Assembly (NCBI GenBank): GCA_963764525.1
Contig: CAVXTC010000008.1
Coordinates: forward strand, 1-64,000
Length of the DNA: 64,000 nucleotides
From: DATDIC01 sp963764525
GTDB taxonomy: Bacteria > Pseudomonadota > Alphaproteobacteria > Acetobacterales > Acetobacteraceae
Direction: 5' to 3'
Positions 17,877-26,820 of this stretch are shown here, one piece after another (position 1 is the stretch's first letter; every line of letters begins with the position of its first letter). Both the position numbers and the translations under genes were made by a program. The notes beneath the pieces were generated by a model, which made no database searches, was not told where the DNA came from, and saw nothing but the letters and a program-made list of their open reading frames with translations.

Positions 17877-18876
17877 TCAGCCGCGGATGCCCTCCAGCGC
17901 AATCGCTCGCGCCGGGGCCCCATCGCTGTTGGCCAGTTTCAGCGGTGCGCAGACAACGCAGGTGCGCGGGCCGGGGATGGCGACCAAATTCGCCAAGTAC
18001 TCGATCAGGATGACGGTTGCCCCCTCACCCAACCCTCTTCCCCGAATGGAGTGGGGAAGCCCGTTCAGCGACCGGCGGATTGTTTCAGCAAGTCGAATCG
18101 CGACGGGTTCTTCCATGCCCTCCAGAGCAGCGAGGACGCGCGCAGCCAGCTCCGGGTGCGTCAGTCCGATCCGTCCGAGCAGCACAATGCAATCCTGGTC
18201 CGCGATGTCAGCCACCGCCTCGATCACCTCCGGCGAGGGGTCCTGCAATAACAATCCAAGCAGCGCCGACCGCGCCTCGTGCCGCCCCAGGCGTCCGAGG
18301 GCACACGCCGCCGCCTGGGCGACCGAAGCATTCAGGTCATTCAGCAGCTCGATCAGCAGCGCCACCGTTGCGCCGCCGCCGCGCGCGCACCGGCAGGCAT
18401 CGGCACGGACCTCGGGAGCGGCATGGCGGAGCAGCGGCGCCGCCGTATTGGCCGGCAATTTCGCCCCAAGCCGCGCGGCGGCGTCCATTGCGCCTTGCAG
18501 CCCCGGTCCCTGCACCACCTGGTCAACGATGATGCGGGTGACCGCCGTCGCGGCCTCGGAGCCGCCGATGGTGGCCAGTGCGGACAGCGCGGCCGTCTGC
18601 TCCGGGATCGCGTGGTCCAGGCCAAAGCCCCGGAAGCGCCGGCAGAGCGATTCCAAAGCAGCAACCGCCCCGGTCAGCCGGCGGCGTCCGGCCTCCCCGG
18701 CCAGGTCATGGCAGTTCGCCTGGCCGGCACCGAGGATCGCGGCGATCAGGGCCGCGTCATCGAGTTCAGCCGGGGAAGAGTGCTGGCTCAGCCGGTCGAA
18801 CCACCTCGACGTCCGGACTGAAGCCGGCTGCCGCGAACAGGTCGAGCTGCCGACCCGACCCGCGCTCGCCGCTCAT
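17877..18876 (-). pseudogene. HEAT-repeat protein coupled to the PLD-ATPase gene, one frameshift
   Basis: The ATG at 18876 overlaps the stop of the PLD-ATPase gene (ATGA), so the two are translated together. The N-terminus reads MSGERGSGRQLDLFAAAGFS. An extra base near 18795 shifts the frame to QHSSPAELDDAALIAAILGA. From there to the end it is all helical repeats with the HEAT pattern (LIELLNDLNASVAQAAACAL, LLLQDPSPEVIEAVADIAD). Such proteins act as scaffolds. A small palindromic insert lies near the 3' end (18037-18059). Repaired length is about 330 residues. Confidence 0.6.
18037..18059. repeat. Palindromic insert in the HEAT-repeat gene
   Basis: cttcccc at 18037-18043 pairs with ggggaag at 18053-18059 around a nine-base loop. 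The preceding ccctcacccaaccc resembles the dispersed ctcaccc/ctctccc repeats of this genome. In protein it adds a low-complexity segment near SLNGLPHSIRGRGLGEG. Confidence 0.5.
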
Positions 18877-20909
18877 CGCCGCAGCAGGCGTCGCCACCAG
18901 GCGCGCGTGGCACCGGGGGCGATGCCCATCTCCTGCTCCAGCGCTTGCAGATCCAGCCGCACGACATCGGCGAAGCGGCCCTTCAGCACGAAATCCGGCA
19001 CGCTGCGGGCAAACTGTCCCGCCTGGATATTGTCACCGCCGAAACTGATCAGCAGCTCCCCGGTCCGGCGGTTCACCGTGATGCGGTCCTCGGCATCGGC
19101 CAACATGTCGCCGAGCTGATCGCGAAAGCGGCGATGCCGGATGCCAAAATAATCGGCGAAGCCGAGCGGCTTCGCCCAGGCCGGCGGCTCACCCAGCGCT
19201 TCGCCCAGCAGGTCCCGCAACAACGCCGACGAGCGGGACAGCAGGTCGGGGAAATGCTCGGCCTCGGCGTCGATCTCGGCGCGCATGGCGCGCACTTCAG
19301 GGATCAGCCGTTGCAGATAGGCACGGTACAGCGCGGTCCCGATCTCCCGCTGCGCGCGTCGGGCGATACGCTCGGTGACCGAACGGTTCTCCGGGATCGC
19401 CGCGTCGATGTGGCAGGTGACCATGCGCTTCGTCAGGTCGGGCGGGATGGTGCTGACATCGCGGTTGGTGGTCAGTACGACCGGAGCGTACTGGCTGCTG
19501 GTTTCCTGGTCGGTGCGAACCAGATCCGGCACGTAAGCGGAGAATTTTTCGCGCGTCACGTCGTCGACCAGCAGCGGAATGGCGCCCAGCCGGTCGCGCA
19601 GGCCGAGTGCCCGGTTGGCGGTGAACTGGCCGCTCCGGATCATCTTCTCGAAGCCGAACATCGACCGCGCGGCGATCCGGGTGAACAGCGTCTTGCCGCC
19701 GCTGGAACGGCCGAACAGCACGGCATAGACGGGATAGACCCAGGGGTCGATGCCGACCGGTATCGCGGCCTGGCGCAAATACGGAGCGGTGGGCGCGGCG
19801 TAGAGCCAGACCAGGAACGCCCAATAGACCTCGATCGCGCCCTGGGCGTTGCCGAAGAAATGCCGGAAGCTATCAAGGTAATCGACCAGGATGCGCGCAT
19901 CGTGCGCGATGGCGTCGGGGGAGATGATGTCGTCGGGGCGCAGCCAGGCCTGGCCGTCCAGCAGCACCGTGCCGGTAGCGAAATCGATGTCGGCGCGGGG
20001 AATGCGGTCCTCGGTGGCCTCAGTTAGCGGGCGGGCCTGATGGGTGCGGATCACCCGCAGGATGCTGGCCGCGTTCACCACGGTGCGCCCGGCCTTGTCC
20101 TTCGGCAGCGCCAGATCCTTCAGCTCGGCGCCGAGCGCGGCCGCCGCCCGCAACGCGTCGCCGGCGAAGCCCTGCGGCATCGGACGTGCCGGCTGCTCGA
20201 CCAGCGCGACGCCGGCATTCAGCACGCGCACAATCGGCACCTCTTCAAGCGCCAGCGGCGTATCGCGCGCAACCACGGCGCCGTTGCGCCTGCTGACCAG
20301 CGCGTCGGGCTCGACCGGGATGCTGTCGCGCCAGTCGCGCTGGTAATAACTCTCGAACAGCGCCCAGGCCGACGCGCCATCGAAGGCGACAGTGACCTCG
20401 TGCTGGCGCCCCTCGAACGCAGCCAGGCTGAGATTGGCCGAGCCGGTGATGACGCGGCGCCCGGCCGATCCGGACAGCAGGTAGAGCTTCTCGTGGCTGG
20501 GGCGACCGCGCAGCAGTCGGAAGCGCAGGCTGCCGCCGGCGACACGCTCCAGCAGCGTGCGGCCGCTGCGGCCGAGCAGGCGTGACAGTGCCTCGACCAG
20601 CGCCTTCTGGTCGGCCAGCGCGTTGGCGAAACCGTAGGACTGGACGGTCTGGCTGGCTTGCAGCAGCGCGAGGTGCTCGCGCGACAGGATGCCCTCGGCG
20701 CCGAACACCACTTCCATGTCGTCCAGCCGGTCGGCCAGCCGCATCAGGAATTCAATGCTGCTGGAGAAGGTAATCGCCTTCAGCGCAGTGAAGCCGTCGA
20801 ACAGGGTTTCCCAGTTGGTCTGCTCATGGGCGATCAGCTCGGCGCGGAACACCGTGAGCGGTGCGGTCGCCGGTCGATTGCCGGCGCCGGCAAAAAGGTC
20901 GGAAGCCAT
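18873..20909 (-). CDS. PLD-nuclease-like / P-loop ATPase fusion protein
   Basis: 678 residues from the ATG at 20909. The N-terminal third carries a single phospholipase-D-type motif: PSHEKLYLLSG (His139, Lys141) followed by VITGSANLSLAAFEG (Asn158). This is the arrangement of PLD-family nucleases and helicase-associated PLD domains. The C-terminal half is an ATPase: FGRSSGGKT (Walker A, about 399-407), IPLLVDDVT (Walker B-like, about 445) and VVLTTNRDVSTIPPDL (sensor-1-like, about 477-492), then TKRMVTCHIDAAIPENR. No helicase motifs or membrane segments are seen. The overlapped HEAT-repeat gene is its probable partner. I know no named system with this pair; DNA repair or phage defence is a guess. 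Confidence 0.7.
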   Translation of the reverse strand: MASDLFAGAGNRPATAPLTVFRAELIAHEQTNWETLFDGFTALKAITFSSSIEFLMRLADRLDDMEVVFGAEGILSREHLALLQASQTVQSYGFANALADQKALVEALSRLLGRSGRTLLERVAGGSLRFRLLRGRPSHEKLYLLSGSAGRRVITGSANLSLAAFEGRQHEVTVAFDGASAWALFESYYQRDWRDSIPVEPDALVSRRNGAVVARDTPLALEEVPIVRVLNAGVALVEQPARPMPQGFAGDALRAAAALGAELKDLALPKDKAGRTVVNAASILRVIRTHQARPLTEATEDRIPRADIDFATGTVLLDGQAWLRPDDIISPDAIAHDARILVDYLDSFRHFFGNAQGAIEVYWAFLVWLYAAPTAPYLRQAAIPVGIDPWVYPVYAVLFGRSSGGKTLFTRIAARSMFGFEKMIRSGQFTANRALGLRDRLGAIPLLVDDVTREKFSAYVPDLVRTDQETSSQYAPVVLTTNRDVSTIPPDLTKRMVTCHIDAAIPENRSVTERIARRAQREIGTALYRAYLQRLIPEVRAMRAEIDAEAEHFPDLLSRSSALLRDLLGEALGEPPAWAKPLGFADYFGIRHRRFRDQLGDMLADAEDRITVNRRTGELLISFGGDNIQAGQFARSVPDFVLKGRFADVVRLDLQALEQEMGIAPGATRAWWRRLLRR

Positions 20910-20951
20910 GCACGCGGCCCCTGCTGTCCCTGTTACCGCCAACTTGCCGGA

Positions 20952-21845
20952 TCAACCCCCGGCAACGCCAGTCCACGCCCGCCAGGCCCGGTCTGCCAGC
21001 CGTTGCGCTGCGCCCCACCCGGCCCCGTGCGGGGCCGCGCCGCAGCTTGCGGTTACGGCAACCCCGGGGCGGCGGATGACGCTTGCTGCGTCCCAGCGCA
21101 TCAGTCGGCTGGCACGCGCCGCGAGATCGCCGAACCGGCTTTCGTCGATGCCGGCGTGGCCGGTGCAGTTCAGGCACGGCGTGGCCTGCTCCCCGTCGGT
21201 CAGCAGAGCGCGCCGCCAAGCCAGCAGCTTGTCGCTGGCATAGGGGTGGAAGATCGACGGATACTCCCGCAGGTTCCGACGACCGCGCCGGACCGCATGT
21301 TGAGCTCCGTGCGCTCCTTCACCGGGAAGCCGCACATGAAGAGGTCGGCGTCGTAGTTGAGCACGAATTGGGGACCGGGTAGGCGCATGGCGCCGTCCGG
21401 CGGAACTCCCCGGCATCGCCGACCGCTCCGGCCCAACTGTGCCCGGTGAGTGCGAAGTTCTGCAGCCCGGCGATCAGGTGCAACCGGCCGAGCCGGGCAT
21501 TGAAATAGAGTTGCCGTCCCGGTTCGGCGGACGCCAGTCGCAGCGTTATCCCAAGCCGGTCGGCAAAGCGGGCGGCGCGTCATACGGTTTGCCGGCCGCC
21601 GGATGGAACGTCACCCAACGTATCAACGCCAAGCGTGATCAGCCGATCGAGTTGAGAGCGGTAGAGATAATCGCCGTTGCTGAACAGCTTGATCCGGCAA
21701 GCCGGAAGCGCCGGCCACGCCGCCGCGATGTAGTCGAGGTTGCGCCCGTGCATGAAAATTTCGTTGGTGCCGACCAGCACCAGCTCACCGTCGTAGGCGA
21801 TCGTGACCGCCGGGAACGCAGGGCGGTTTCGTCTGATGCCAGTCG
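20952..21845 (-). pseudogene. Radical-SAM-associated SPASM domain protein, N-terminus missing
   Basis: On the minus strand, AYDGELVLVGTNEIFMHGRN and RIKLFSNGDYLYRSQLDRL look like the late part of a radical SAM barrel. Then VLNYDADLFMCGFPVKERTE, ASDKLLAWRRALLTDGEQAT and PCLNCTGHAGIDESRF form a SPASM domain with its auxiliary-cluster cysteines. Several indels interrupt the reading frame. The CX3CX2C core motif expected upstream is absent, because the truB stop lies at 21851, right where the N-terminus should be. It is therefore a 5'-truncated gene or a rearrangement product. The start cannot be assigned. Confidence 0.55.
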
Positions 21846-21850
21846 CCGTC

Positions 21851-22777
21851 TCAGAGCACCCGCTCGGGCTTCAGCAATCCATCGGCCAGGCGACACAGTC
21901 CGATCACACGGCCACCGGCCATCGCGCGGGCCAATCCTCCATTCGGGTCGGCCGTTGCCGGGATGCGGCCCATCAGCGTGACCAAGCTGATGGGCTGGCC
22001 GTGCCGGAGGTCAACTGCCTCGGTCTCGGTCAGCGTCATCGCCGGGATATCGGCCAGCGCGGTTGCGAGCGGCAGCAGCAGATCGGGCGAAGCGGGCAGC
22101 GCGTGATCCGGGCCGATCACCGTGTCCAGCGCGATCGCCTGGGCTTCCAGGAACGGCCCGACGCGCAGCCGCCGCAGCGCGGCGACATGACCGAGCGTTC
22201 CGCAAGCGATTGCCAGGTCGCGGGCGAGGCTGCGCATATAAACACCCTTGCCCGACTCGACCTCGAACACCGCGGTATCCGCATCCGGCCGCTCCATCAG
22301 GTCGAACCGGTCCACCCGCGCCGGGCGCGGTTCCAGCACCGGGGCGCGGCCTTCGCGGGCCATGTCGTAGGCCCGCTCACCGGCAACCTTCACGGCCGAG
22401 AAGGCAGGCGGCACCTGCATGATCGCGCCGCGAAAGCCCGCCAGCGCCGCGCGGATCTCGGCATCTGCGGGACGGGTCGGGGAGGCAGCGGTGACCTGCC
22501 CGTCGGCATCGTCGGTGTCGCGCGCCTCGCCGAAGCGCAGCGTGAAGCGATACAGCTTGGTGCCATCCATCACGTAGGGTACCGTCTTCGTGGCGGCGCC
22601 GAAGGCGACCGGCAGCACGCCGGTGGCCAGCGGATCGAGCGTGCCGCCATGCCCGGCCTTCTGCGCATCGAAGGCGCGGCGCACCCGATTGACCACGTCG
22701 GTGCTGGTCAGCCCGGGTGGCTTGTCGATCACCAGCCAGCCATCCAATGGGCGGCCTTTGGGTTTGCGGCGGGGCAT
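21851..22777 (-). CDS. truB: tRNA pseudouridine(55) synthase TruB
   Basis: Converts U55 of the T loop of tRNAs to pseudouridine. The ATG at 22777 gives 308 residues starting MPRRKPKGRPLDGWLVIDKP. The catalytic aspartate is Asp48 in GHGGTLDPLATGVLP. YRFTLRFGEARDTDDADG, PPAFSAVKVAGERAYDMAR and GKGVYMRSLARDLA are the other family boxes, and a short PUA-like tail ends the protein. The frame is intact. In many alphaproteobacteria truB lies between rbfA and rpsO, but neither is here, so the locus is rearranged. Confidence 0.95.
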   Translation of the reverse strand: MPRRKPKGRPLDGWLVIDKPPGLTSTDVVNRVRRAFDAQKAGHGGTLDPLATGVLPVAFGAATKTVPYVMDGTKLYRFTLRFGEARDTDDADGQVTAASPTRPADAEIRAALAGFRGAIMQVPPAFSAVKVAGERAYDMAREGRAPVLEPRPARVDRFDLMERPDADTAVFEVESGKGVYMRSLARDLAIACGTLGHVAALRRLRVGPFLEAQAIALDTVIGPDHALPASPDLLLPLATALADIPAMTLTETEAVDLRHGQPISLVTLMGRIPATADPNGGLARAMAGGRVIGLCRLADGLLKPERVL

Positions 22778-22973
22778 CGGGCAGATTCGTCCGGCGGTGA
22801 GGCGCGGCTTGTGACATGGCACGCCGAACGCCGAAAGAGGCCGATGGAGAATGCTCATTGCGAAAAAAGCTGATCTGCCTGCATCCGATCGGCGCGCCCG
22901 CAACGAAGGGGGGCAGCGGTCCGCCGTGGCCGTGCAACCCGAGGGAGAGAAACCCCCAATGGAGGTTAAATCA

Positions 22974-23537
22974 ATGAAGCGCACTGCCCTGCTGACGGCG
23001 TTGCTGCTCGCGTCGGTTCCTTGCTTCGCGCAAACCATGCCGTCCGGCGGCATGACCGTTCGGGTCGGCGGTCAGGCGATGTTCCCGTCGAAGACGATCG
23101 TCGCCAACGCGGTCAATTCCGCCGACCACACAACGCTGGTGGCCGCGGTAAAGGCGGCCGGGCTGGTCGATACGCTGAACAGCAAGGGGCCGTTCACCGT
23201 GTTCGCGCCGACCAACGAGGCGTTCGGCCTATTGCCGCCCGGCACCGTAGATACCTTGGTGAAGCCGGAAAACAAGGCGATGCTCACCAAGATCCTGACC
23301 TATCACGTCGTGCCCGGCGACTACGACGCGACCCGGCTGCGCAGCATGATCCTGGCCGGCAACGGAACCGCCACGCTGACCACCGTCGAAGGCGGCAAGC
23401 TGTGGCTGATGATGAACGGCTCGTCGAACATCGTGGTGAAGGACGAGAAGGGCGATATCGCCGACATCACGATTACCGACGTGCACCAGTCCAACGGCGT
23501 GATCCAGGTGATCGATCGCGTGCTGCTGCCGGGCTGA
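22974..23537 (+). CDS. Secreted fasciclin (FAS1) domain protein
   Basis: 187 residues from the ATG at 22974, preceded by a strong ggagg at 22961. A signal peptide (MKRTALLTALLLASVPCFAQ) leads to a single FAS1 domain, seen in GPFTVFAPTNEAFGLLPPGT, KILTYHVVPGDYDATRL and VHQSNGVIQVIDRVLLPG. It is likely periplasmic or surface-exposed, and FAS1 domains mediate adhesion. A strong terminator follows directly, so it is a single-gene transcript. Confidence 0.92.
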   Translation: MKRTALLTALLLASVPCFAQTMPSGGMTVRVGGQAMFPSKTIVANAVNSADHTTLVAAVKAAGLVDTLNSKGPFTVFAPTNEAFGLLPPGTVDTLVKPENKAMLTKILTYHVVPGDYDATRLRSMILAGNGTATLTTVEGGKLWLMMNGSSNIVVKDEKGDIADITITDVHQSNGVIQVIDRVLLPG

Positions 23538-23546
23538 GCGCGTCGG

Positions 23547-23585
23547 GCGGACGGCCCGTCCCCAACCGGGCCGTCCGCTTTTTTT
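23547..23585 (+). terminator. Rho-independent terminator after the fasciclin gene
   Basis: A 12-bp perfect stem (gcggacggcccg / cgggccgtccgc) with an 8-base loop, followed by seven T. It lies 9 bp after the fasciclin stop codon. Confidence 0.92.
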
Positions 23586-23644
23586 GCTGCCCATTCCATC
23601 GGCGCGGCCATGATTGGAAGCGACCCCGCTCCGACCCGTTGCCA

Positions 23645-24110
23645 CGGCTTTTCGATCGGGCGGGTCAGGAACACGTTCACCTGCTCATCGATCTCGCCGC
23701 ACAGCCGGCTCACCTGGCTCTTGGATACCCCCGAGCACCCCATCGCCGGCACCAAATCATCGACGTTACGGGTCGAGAACGTATGCCTCCTGGATAACCG
23801 CCGTCAGTGCCTTCTCGGCCGTGCGCCGCGGTTCAAGAAAGCCCGGGACGTAGCTGGCTTTGCGCGATTTCGGGATCCGCAGCTCGACCGTGCCGGCGCG
23901 GGTTTCCCAGTCGCGGTCGCGGAAGCCGTTGCGCTGGTTGCGGCGGCCGGGGCTGCACTCGCCGTGCCCGGCGCCGCACAGCGCTTCGGTGTCCAGTTCC
24001 ATCAACCGCTGGGCGGCAAAGCCAATCATCTCGCGCAGGAATGTCGTGTCGGAGCCCGTCTCCAGCAGCTCGCGAAGGGCGATCTTGTCGTCGGTCGCAC
24101 TGGCGAGGCT
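23645..24110 (-). mobile_element. IS256-family transposase, N-terminal relic
   Basis: On the minus strand: DDKIALRELLETGSDTTFLR, MIGFAAQRLMELDTEALCGA, RNQRNGFRDRDWETRAGTVE and RKASYVPGFLEPRRTAEKAL, then after a small deletion DDLVPAMGCSGVSKSQVSRL and VNVFLTRPIEKPW. These are the first 150 residues of an IS256 (mutator-type) transposase, in order. The VSTRR segment is deleted and everything beyond RPIEKPW, including the catalytic DDE residues, is gone. No in-frame start is found. It is an old, inactive fragment. Confidence 0.75.
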
Positions 24111-24329
24111 TCTCCCTTAGACGCTCAAAAGGATACCAGGACATTATCACCTCCCCCATCCTGCGGTGTCCTTGGGACAGAGTTGCGAGTCGCAACCCAA
24201 TTCTACCCAGCTTCACCGCGGTGGCCGCCGCTGTTGATAAGTGGCCTGGCTACGTCAGACTCTTGATGGTTGCTCCGGCAGGCCACCTATTCACAGCTCC
24301 TACACCACTACCGGGGACATGACCGACGG

Positions 24330-24715
24330 ATACCGCCCATCCTACGATCCGATGAGCCTCTCCTTCTCAAGGCGATGCCACCTTCAAGAGGACGGCTTCC
24401 TCGTTCGACAATCCGGACTTCGTCGATGTGGTGATTCGCCGCTATCGCTTCTGCTTCGGGACGGCGGCAGGCGACCCGGCTCTCGCATCGCTGGAAGATC
24501 GCTTGGCGGAAAAACCCAAGATCGGCGTTCCCACGATCACTTTGGATGGCACGCAAGACCCGCTCAAACCCGGTGGTACTGCGAACCACGCCACGATGTT
24601 CACTTCTCGTTACGAGCATCGCGTTGTGGACTGCGGCCACAATCTTCCGTGGGAAGCACCCCATGACTTTGGTGATGCGATCCCGACTGTTCGAGCGTGG
24701 ACAGCTGAAGTTTGA
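24330..24715 (+). pseudogene. Alpha/beta-hydrolase, C-terminal fragment
   Basis: Reads GDATFKRTASSFDNPDFVDV, then VIRRYRFCFGTAAGDPALAS, PTITLDGTQDPLKPGG (the acid residue region) and EHRVVDCGHNLPWEAPHDFG (the catalytic His in CGHN). These are the last 120 residues of an alpha/beta hydrolase. The nucleophile elbow and N-terminal two thirds are missing, and the 5' side meets the IS256 relic, so transposition or deletion truncated it. It is unlikely to be functional. Confidence 0.65.
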
Positions 24716-24871
24716 GAAGCGCTACGATTTGGGTACACCGATAACGAACCGCACGAGCACATTTAGGAGGTCCTGTTTCGGCAGTCGCGCTGATGGCCGC
24801 TCGCCACCCATGGCGGTCGTACGCCCGCTCCTGGGTCATAGCTGCTGCCGGTTCGGGTGGTGAGGCAGTAA

Positions 24872-25504
24872 CTATCGCGGACCGCTCGTCCACGCCGGAT
24901 ATCGCGAGGCAGGGTGAAAATGCTGTAGATACGGCTTGAGCTTGGCTGCCAGCTCCGCTCCGGTATCTGTCCCGGGCAGAGGGGCCAGATATCTTCCGTC
25001 CGGCCCGATCAGATACAGGACGGCCGAGTGATCGATGGAATCGGCTGCCCGAATAACCTGCACCCGATATTCCTTCTCGACAGCCTGGATGGCTGCCGGC
25101 GATCCACTCAACCCGATAATGTCGGGACTGAACTTCCGAACGTAATCACCGACGATCCGGGGGGTGTCATGCGAAGGATCGATGGTGATGAACACCGGCT
25201 GAATCCGCGCAGCGAGGTGCTTGAGAACCGTCATCGCATCGGCGACACCGTTCAATGTCGTGGGGCAGACATCCGGACAAGATGTGTAGCCGAAATAGAC
25301 CAGCAGATAGCGCCCGCGCAGGTCGTGGTCGGCGACGATGCGTCCGCCATCCGCGACCAGCTGGAATGGGCCGCCGACCGCCGGCGTGTTGCCCGGTACC
25401 GTGCCGCCGAGGAATGCCAGATAAGCGACGGTCAGCGTAAGCAACGCTGCGGCCGCGCAGGATACGATCAGGCCGGTCCTTCTGGTTTTGCGCCGCGTGG
25501 TCAT
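24872..25504 (-). CDS. SCO1/SenC copper chaperone
   Basis: SCO proteins deliver copper to the CuA site of cytochrome c oxidase or serve in periplasmic copper and redox handling. The 210-residue protein has an N-terminal membrane anchor (LIVSCAAAALLTLTVAYLAF) and a thioredoxin fold with the copper ligands CPDVC (Cys76, Cys80) and His159 in SIDHSAVLYLIGPDG. The ATG overlaps the copD stop (ATGA). It is the last gene of the copper operon. Confidence 0.92.
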   Translation of the reverse strand: MTTRRKTRRTGLIVSCAAAALLTLTVAYLAFLGGTVPGNTPAVGGPFQLVADGGRIVADHDLRGRYLLVYFGYTSCPDVCPTTLNGVADAMTVLKHLAARIQPVFITIDPSHDTPRIVGDYVRKFSPDIIGLSGSPAAIQAVEKEYRVQVIRAADSIDHSAVLYLIGPDGRYLAPLPGTDTGAELAAKLKPYLQHFHPASRYPAWTSGPR

Positions 25505-26433
25505 CCGGCCATTCCCATGTCCATGCCGGGTCGGAGCTGGCTGAGCAGGGCGGCGACGAGGACGATCAGGAGACCGCATGCGGTCTGCAGCGCGAGGCTG
25601 ACGATGAGCCGCGGCCGCGCCTGCTCCACTCTGCCTATAACGAGCGCCGGGGCCAGTTGATAGCGGTTCAGAACAGCAAAGCCGGTCAGCACGGCAAACA
25701 GGATCACCTTCATCCACGCAGTCCAGCCATAGGCGGTTTGAAACAGCGCTTTCGTGCTGCCGATCAATATGCAGCCTTGCAGCAATGCCGTCGCCGCAAG
25801 CAGCGCAACGCAAACTTTCCCCAGCGGGGAGAACCAACGGCAAGCCGTCACAGCAAGTCCTGGCGGGGCAAGCACGACGATCATCCCCAAGGGTATCAAC
25901 GCCCCGAGCCAAGCACCAGCCGCCCAGAAGTGCAGTACCTCGCAGAGTTCCAGCCAGCTGATGGTTCGTGCCATAGCGAAGGCGTGCCCGTGCGCGACTT
26001 CCGCAATCACTGCGGCGGTGCCGAGCACCAGGGCGGCACGCCAGCGCCACTCGGCGCGGCGACGCCCTAACACGCACAGGATCAGCACGAGCAATCCGGC
26101 TTGCAGAAGGATCACCTGCCCGAATGTCAAACCGGTCAGCACAGTCCGCACGCCCGTCACCCAGTCGGCGAATGACTTGGGTGATGCGAGGCTCCAGGTC
26201 ACGGTGGCGACCCAAGCGCACAGACCGAGCAACGCCAGGACGGCGCTGATCCGGACCCAGACGGCGAGACTTCGGTCGATCAGCGCGGCCATGTCGCTCG
26301 TCATTCGGGCGTAGGTCTTTCCCGCGACCAGGATGCGAAATGTTAGCGTACCGGAGACCGAGAGCAGGAAGGCGACGGCGAGTCCGCGCGCGAGAACGAG
26401 CGCAGCCCCGCCGTTCGGCGCGAAAGTCGGCAC
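25501..26433 (-). CDS. copD: CopD-family copper resistance membrane protein
   Basis: A 310-residue inner-membrane protein with about eight helices (for example FGQVILLQAGLLVLILCVLG and WTAWMKVILFAVLTGFAVL) and conserved histidines in EVAHGHAFAMAR and LCEVLHFWAAGAWLGALIP, typical of CopD. It is thought to move copper across the inner membrane with CopC. The GTG start at 26433 lies 13 bp after the copC stop. Its stop overlaps the SCO1 start. The frame is intact. Confidence 0.9.
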   Translation of the reverse strand: MPTFAPNGGAALVLARGLAVAFLLSVSGTLTFRILVAGKTYARMTSDMAALIDRSLAVWVRISAVLALLGLCAWVATVTWSLASPKSFADWVTGVRTVLTGLTFGQVILLQAGLLVLILCVLGRRRAEWRWRAALVLGTAAVIAEVAHGHAFAMARTISWLELCEVLHFWAAGAWLGALIPLGMIVVLAPPGLAVTACRWFSPLGKVCVALLAATALLQGCILIGSTKALFQTAYGWTAWMKVILFAVLTGFAVLNRYQLAPALVIGRVEQARPRLIVSLALQTACGLLIVLVAALLSQLRPGMDMGMAG

Positions 26434-26446
26434 CGAGCGCTTCAGG

Positions 26447-26806
26447 TCATTTGGACGCTACGGTGAAGTTGAACTTTCCCTGGGTTTTGTGGGTGTCCGT
26501 CGAGGTGGCGTGCCAGATCACGGTGTAGGCGCCGGGGGGCAGGGATTGGACGGAGACGGCGAGATGCGTATCACCGCCAACCAGATGCGGCGCGCCGGTC
26601 GGGACTTTGGCGCCCTTGGCGTTATCCAGTGTGATCGAGCTGAACTTGGGGACCACGCCCTCGGTAAAGTTGATCTCGATCTGGCTGGGCGGCGACACGG
26701 TGCTGCCGACGGCAGGGCTCGCGGTCTTGAGGAACGCGTGGGCAAAGGCGGGCGCGGTCCAGAGGGCGACGGCGGCGGCGAGGATGATTGTGGATATAGA
26801 GGACAT
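26447..26806 (-). CDS. copC: CopC-family periplasmic copper-binding protein
   Basis: 119 residues. The signal peptide is MSSISTIILAAAVALWTAP with cleavage after AFA. The mature N-terminal His (HAFLKTASP) together with WHATSTDTHKTQG near the C-terminus supplies the Cu(II)-binding histidines and acid of CopC. The fold is a small beta barrel. A ribosome-binding site (aaagga) precedes the ATG at 26806. It is co-transcribed with copD and SCO1. Confidence 0.92.
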   Translation of the reverse strand: MSSISTIILAAAVALWTAPAFAHAFLKTASPAVGSTVSPPSQIEINFTEGVVPKFSSITLDNAKGAKVPTGAPHLVGGDTHLAVSVQSLPPGAYTVIWHATSTDTHKTQGKFNFTVASK

Positions 26807-26820
26807 GTGCGGTTTTCCTT

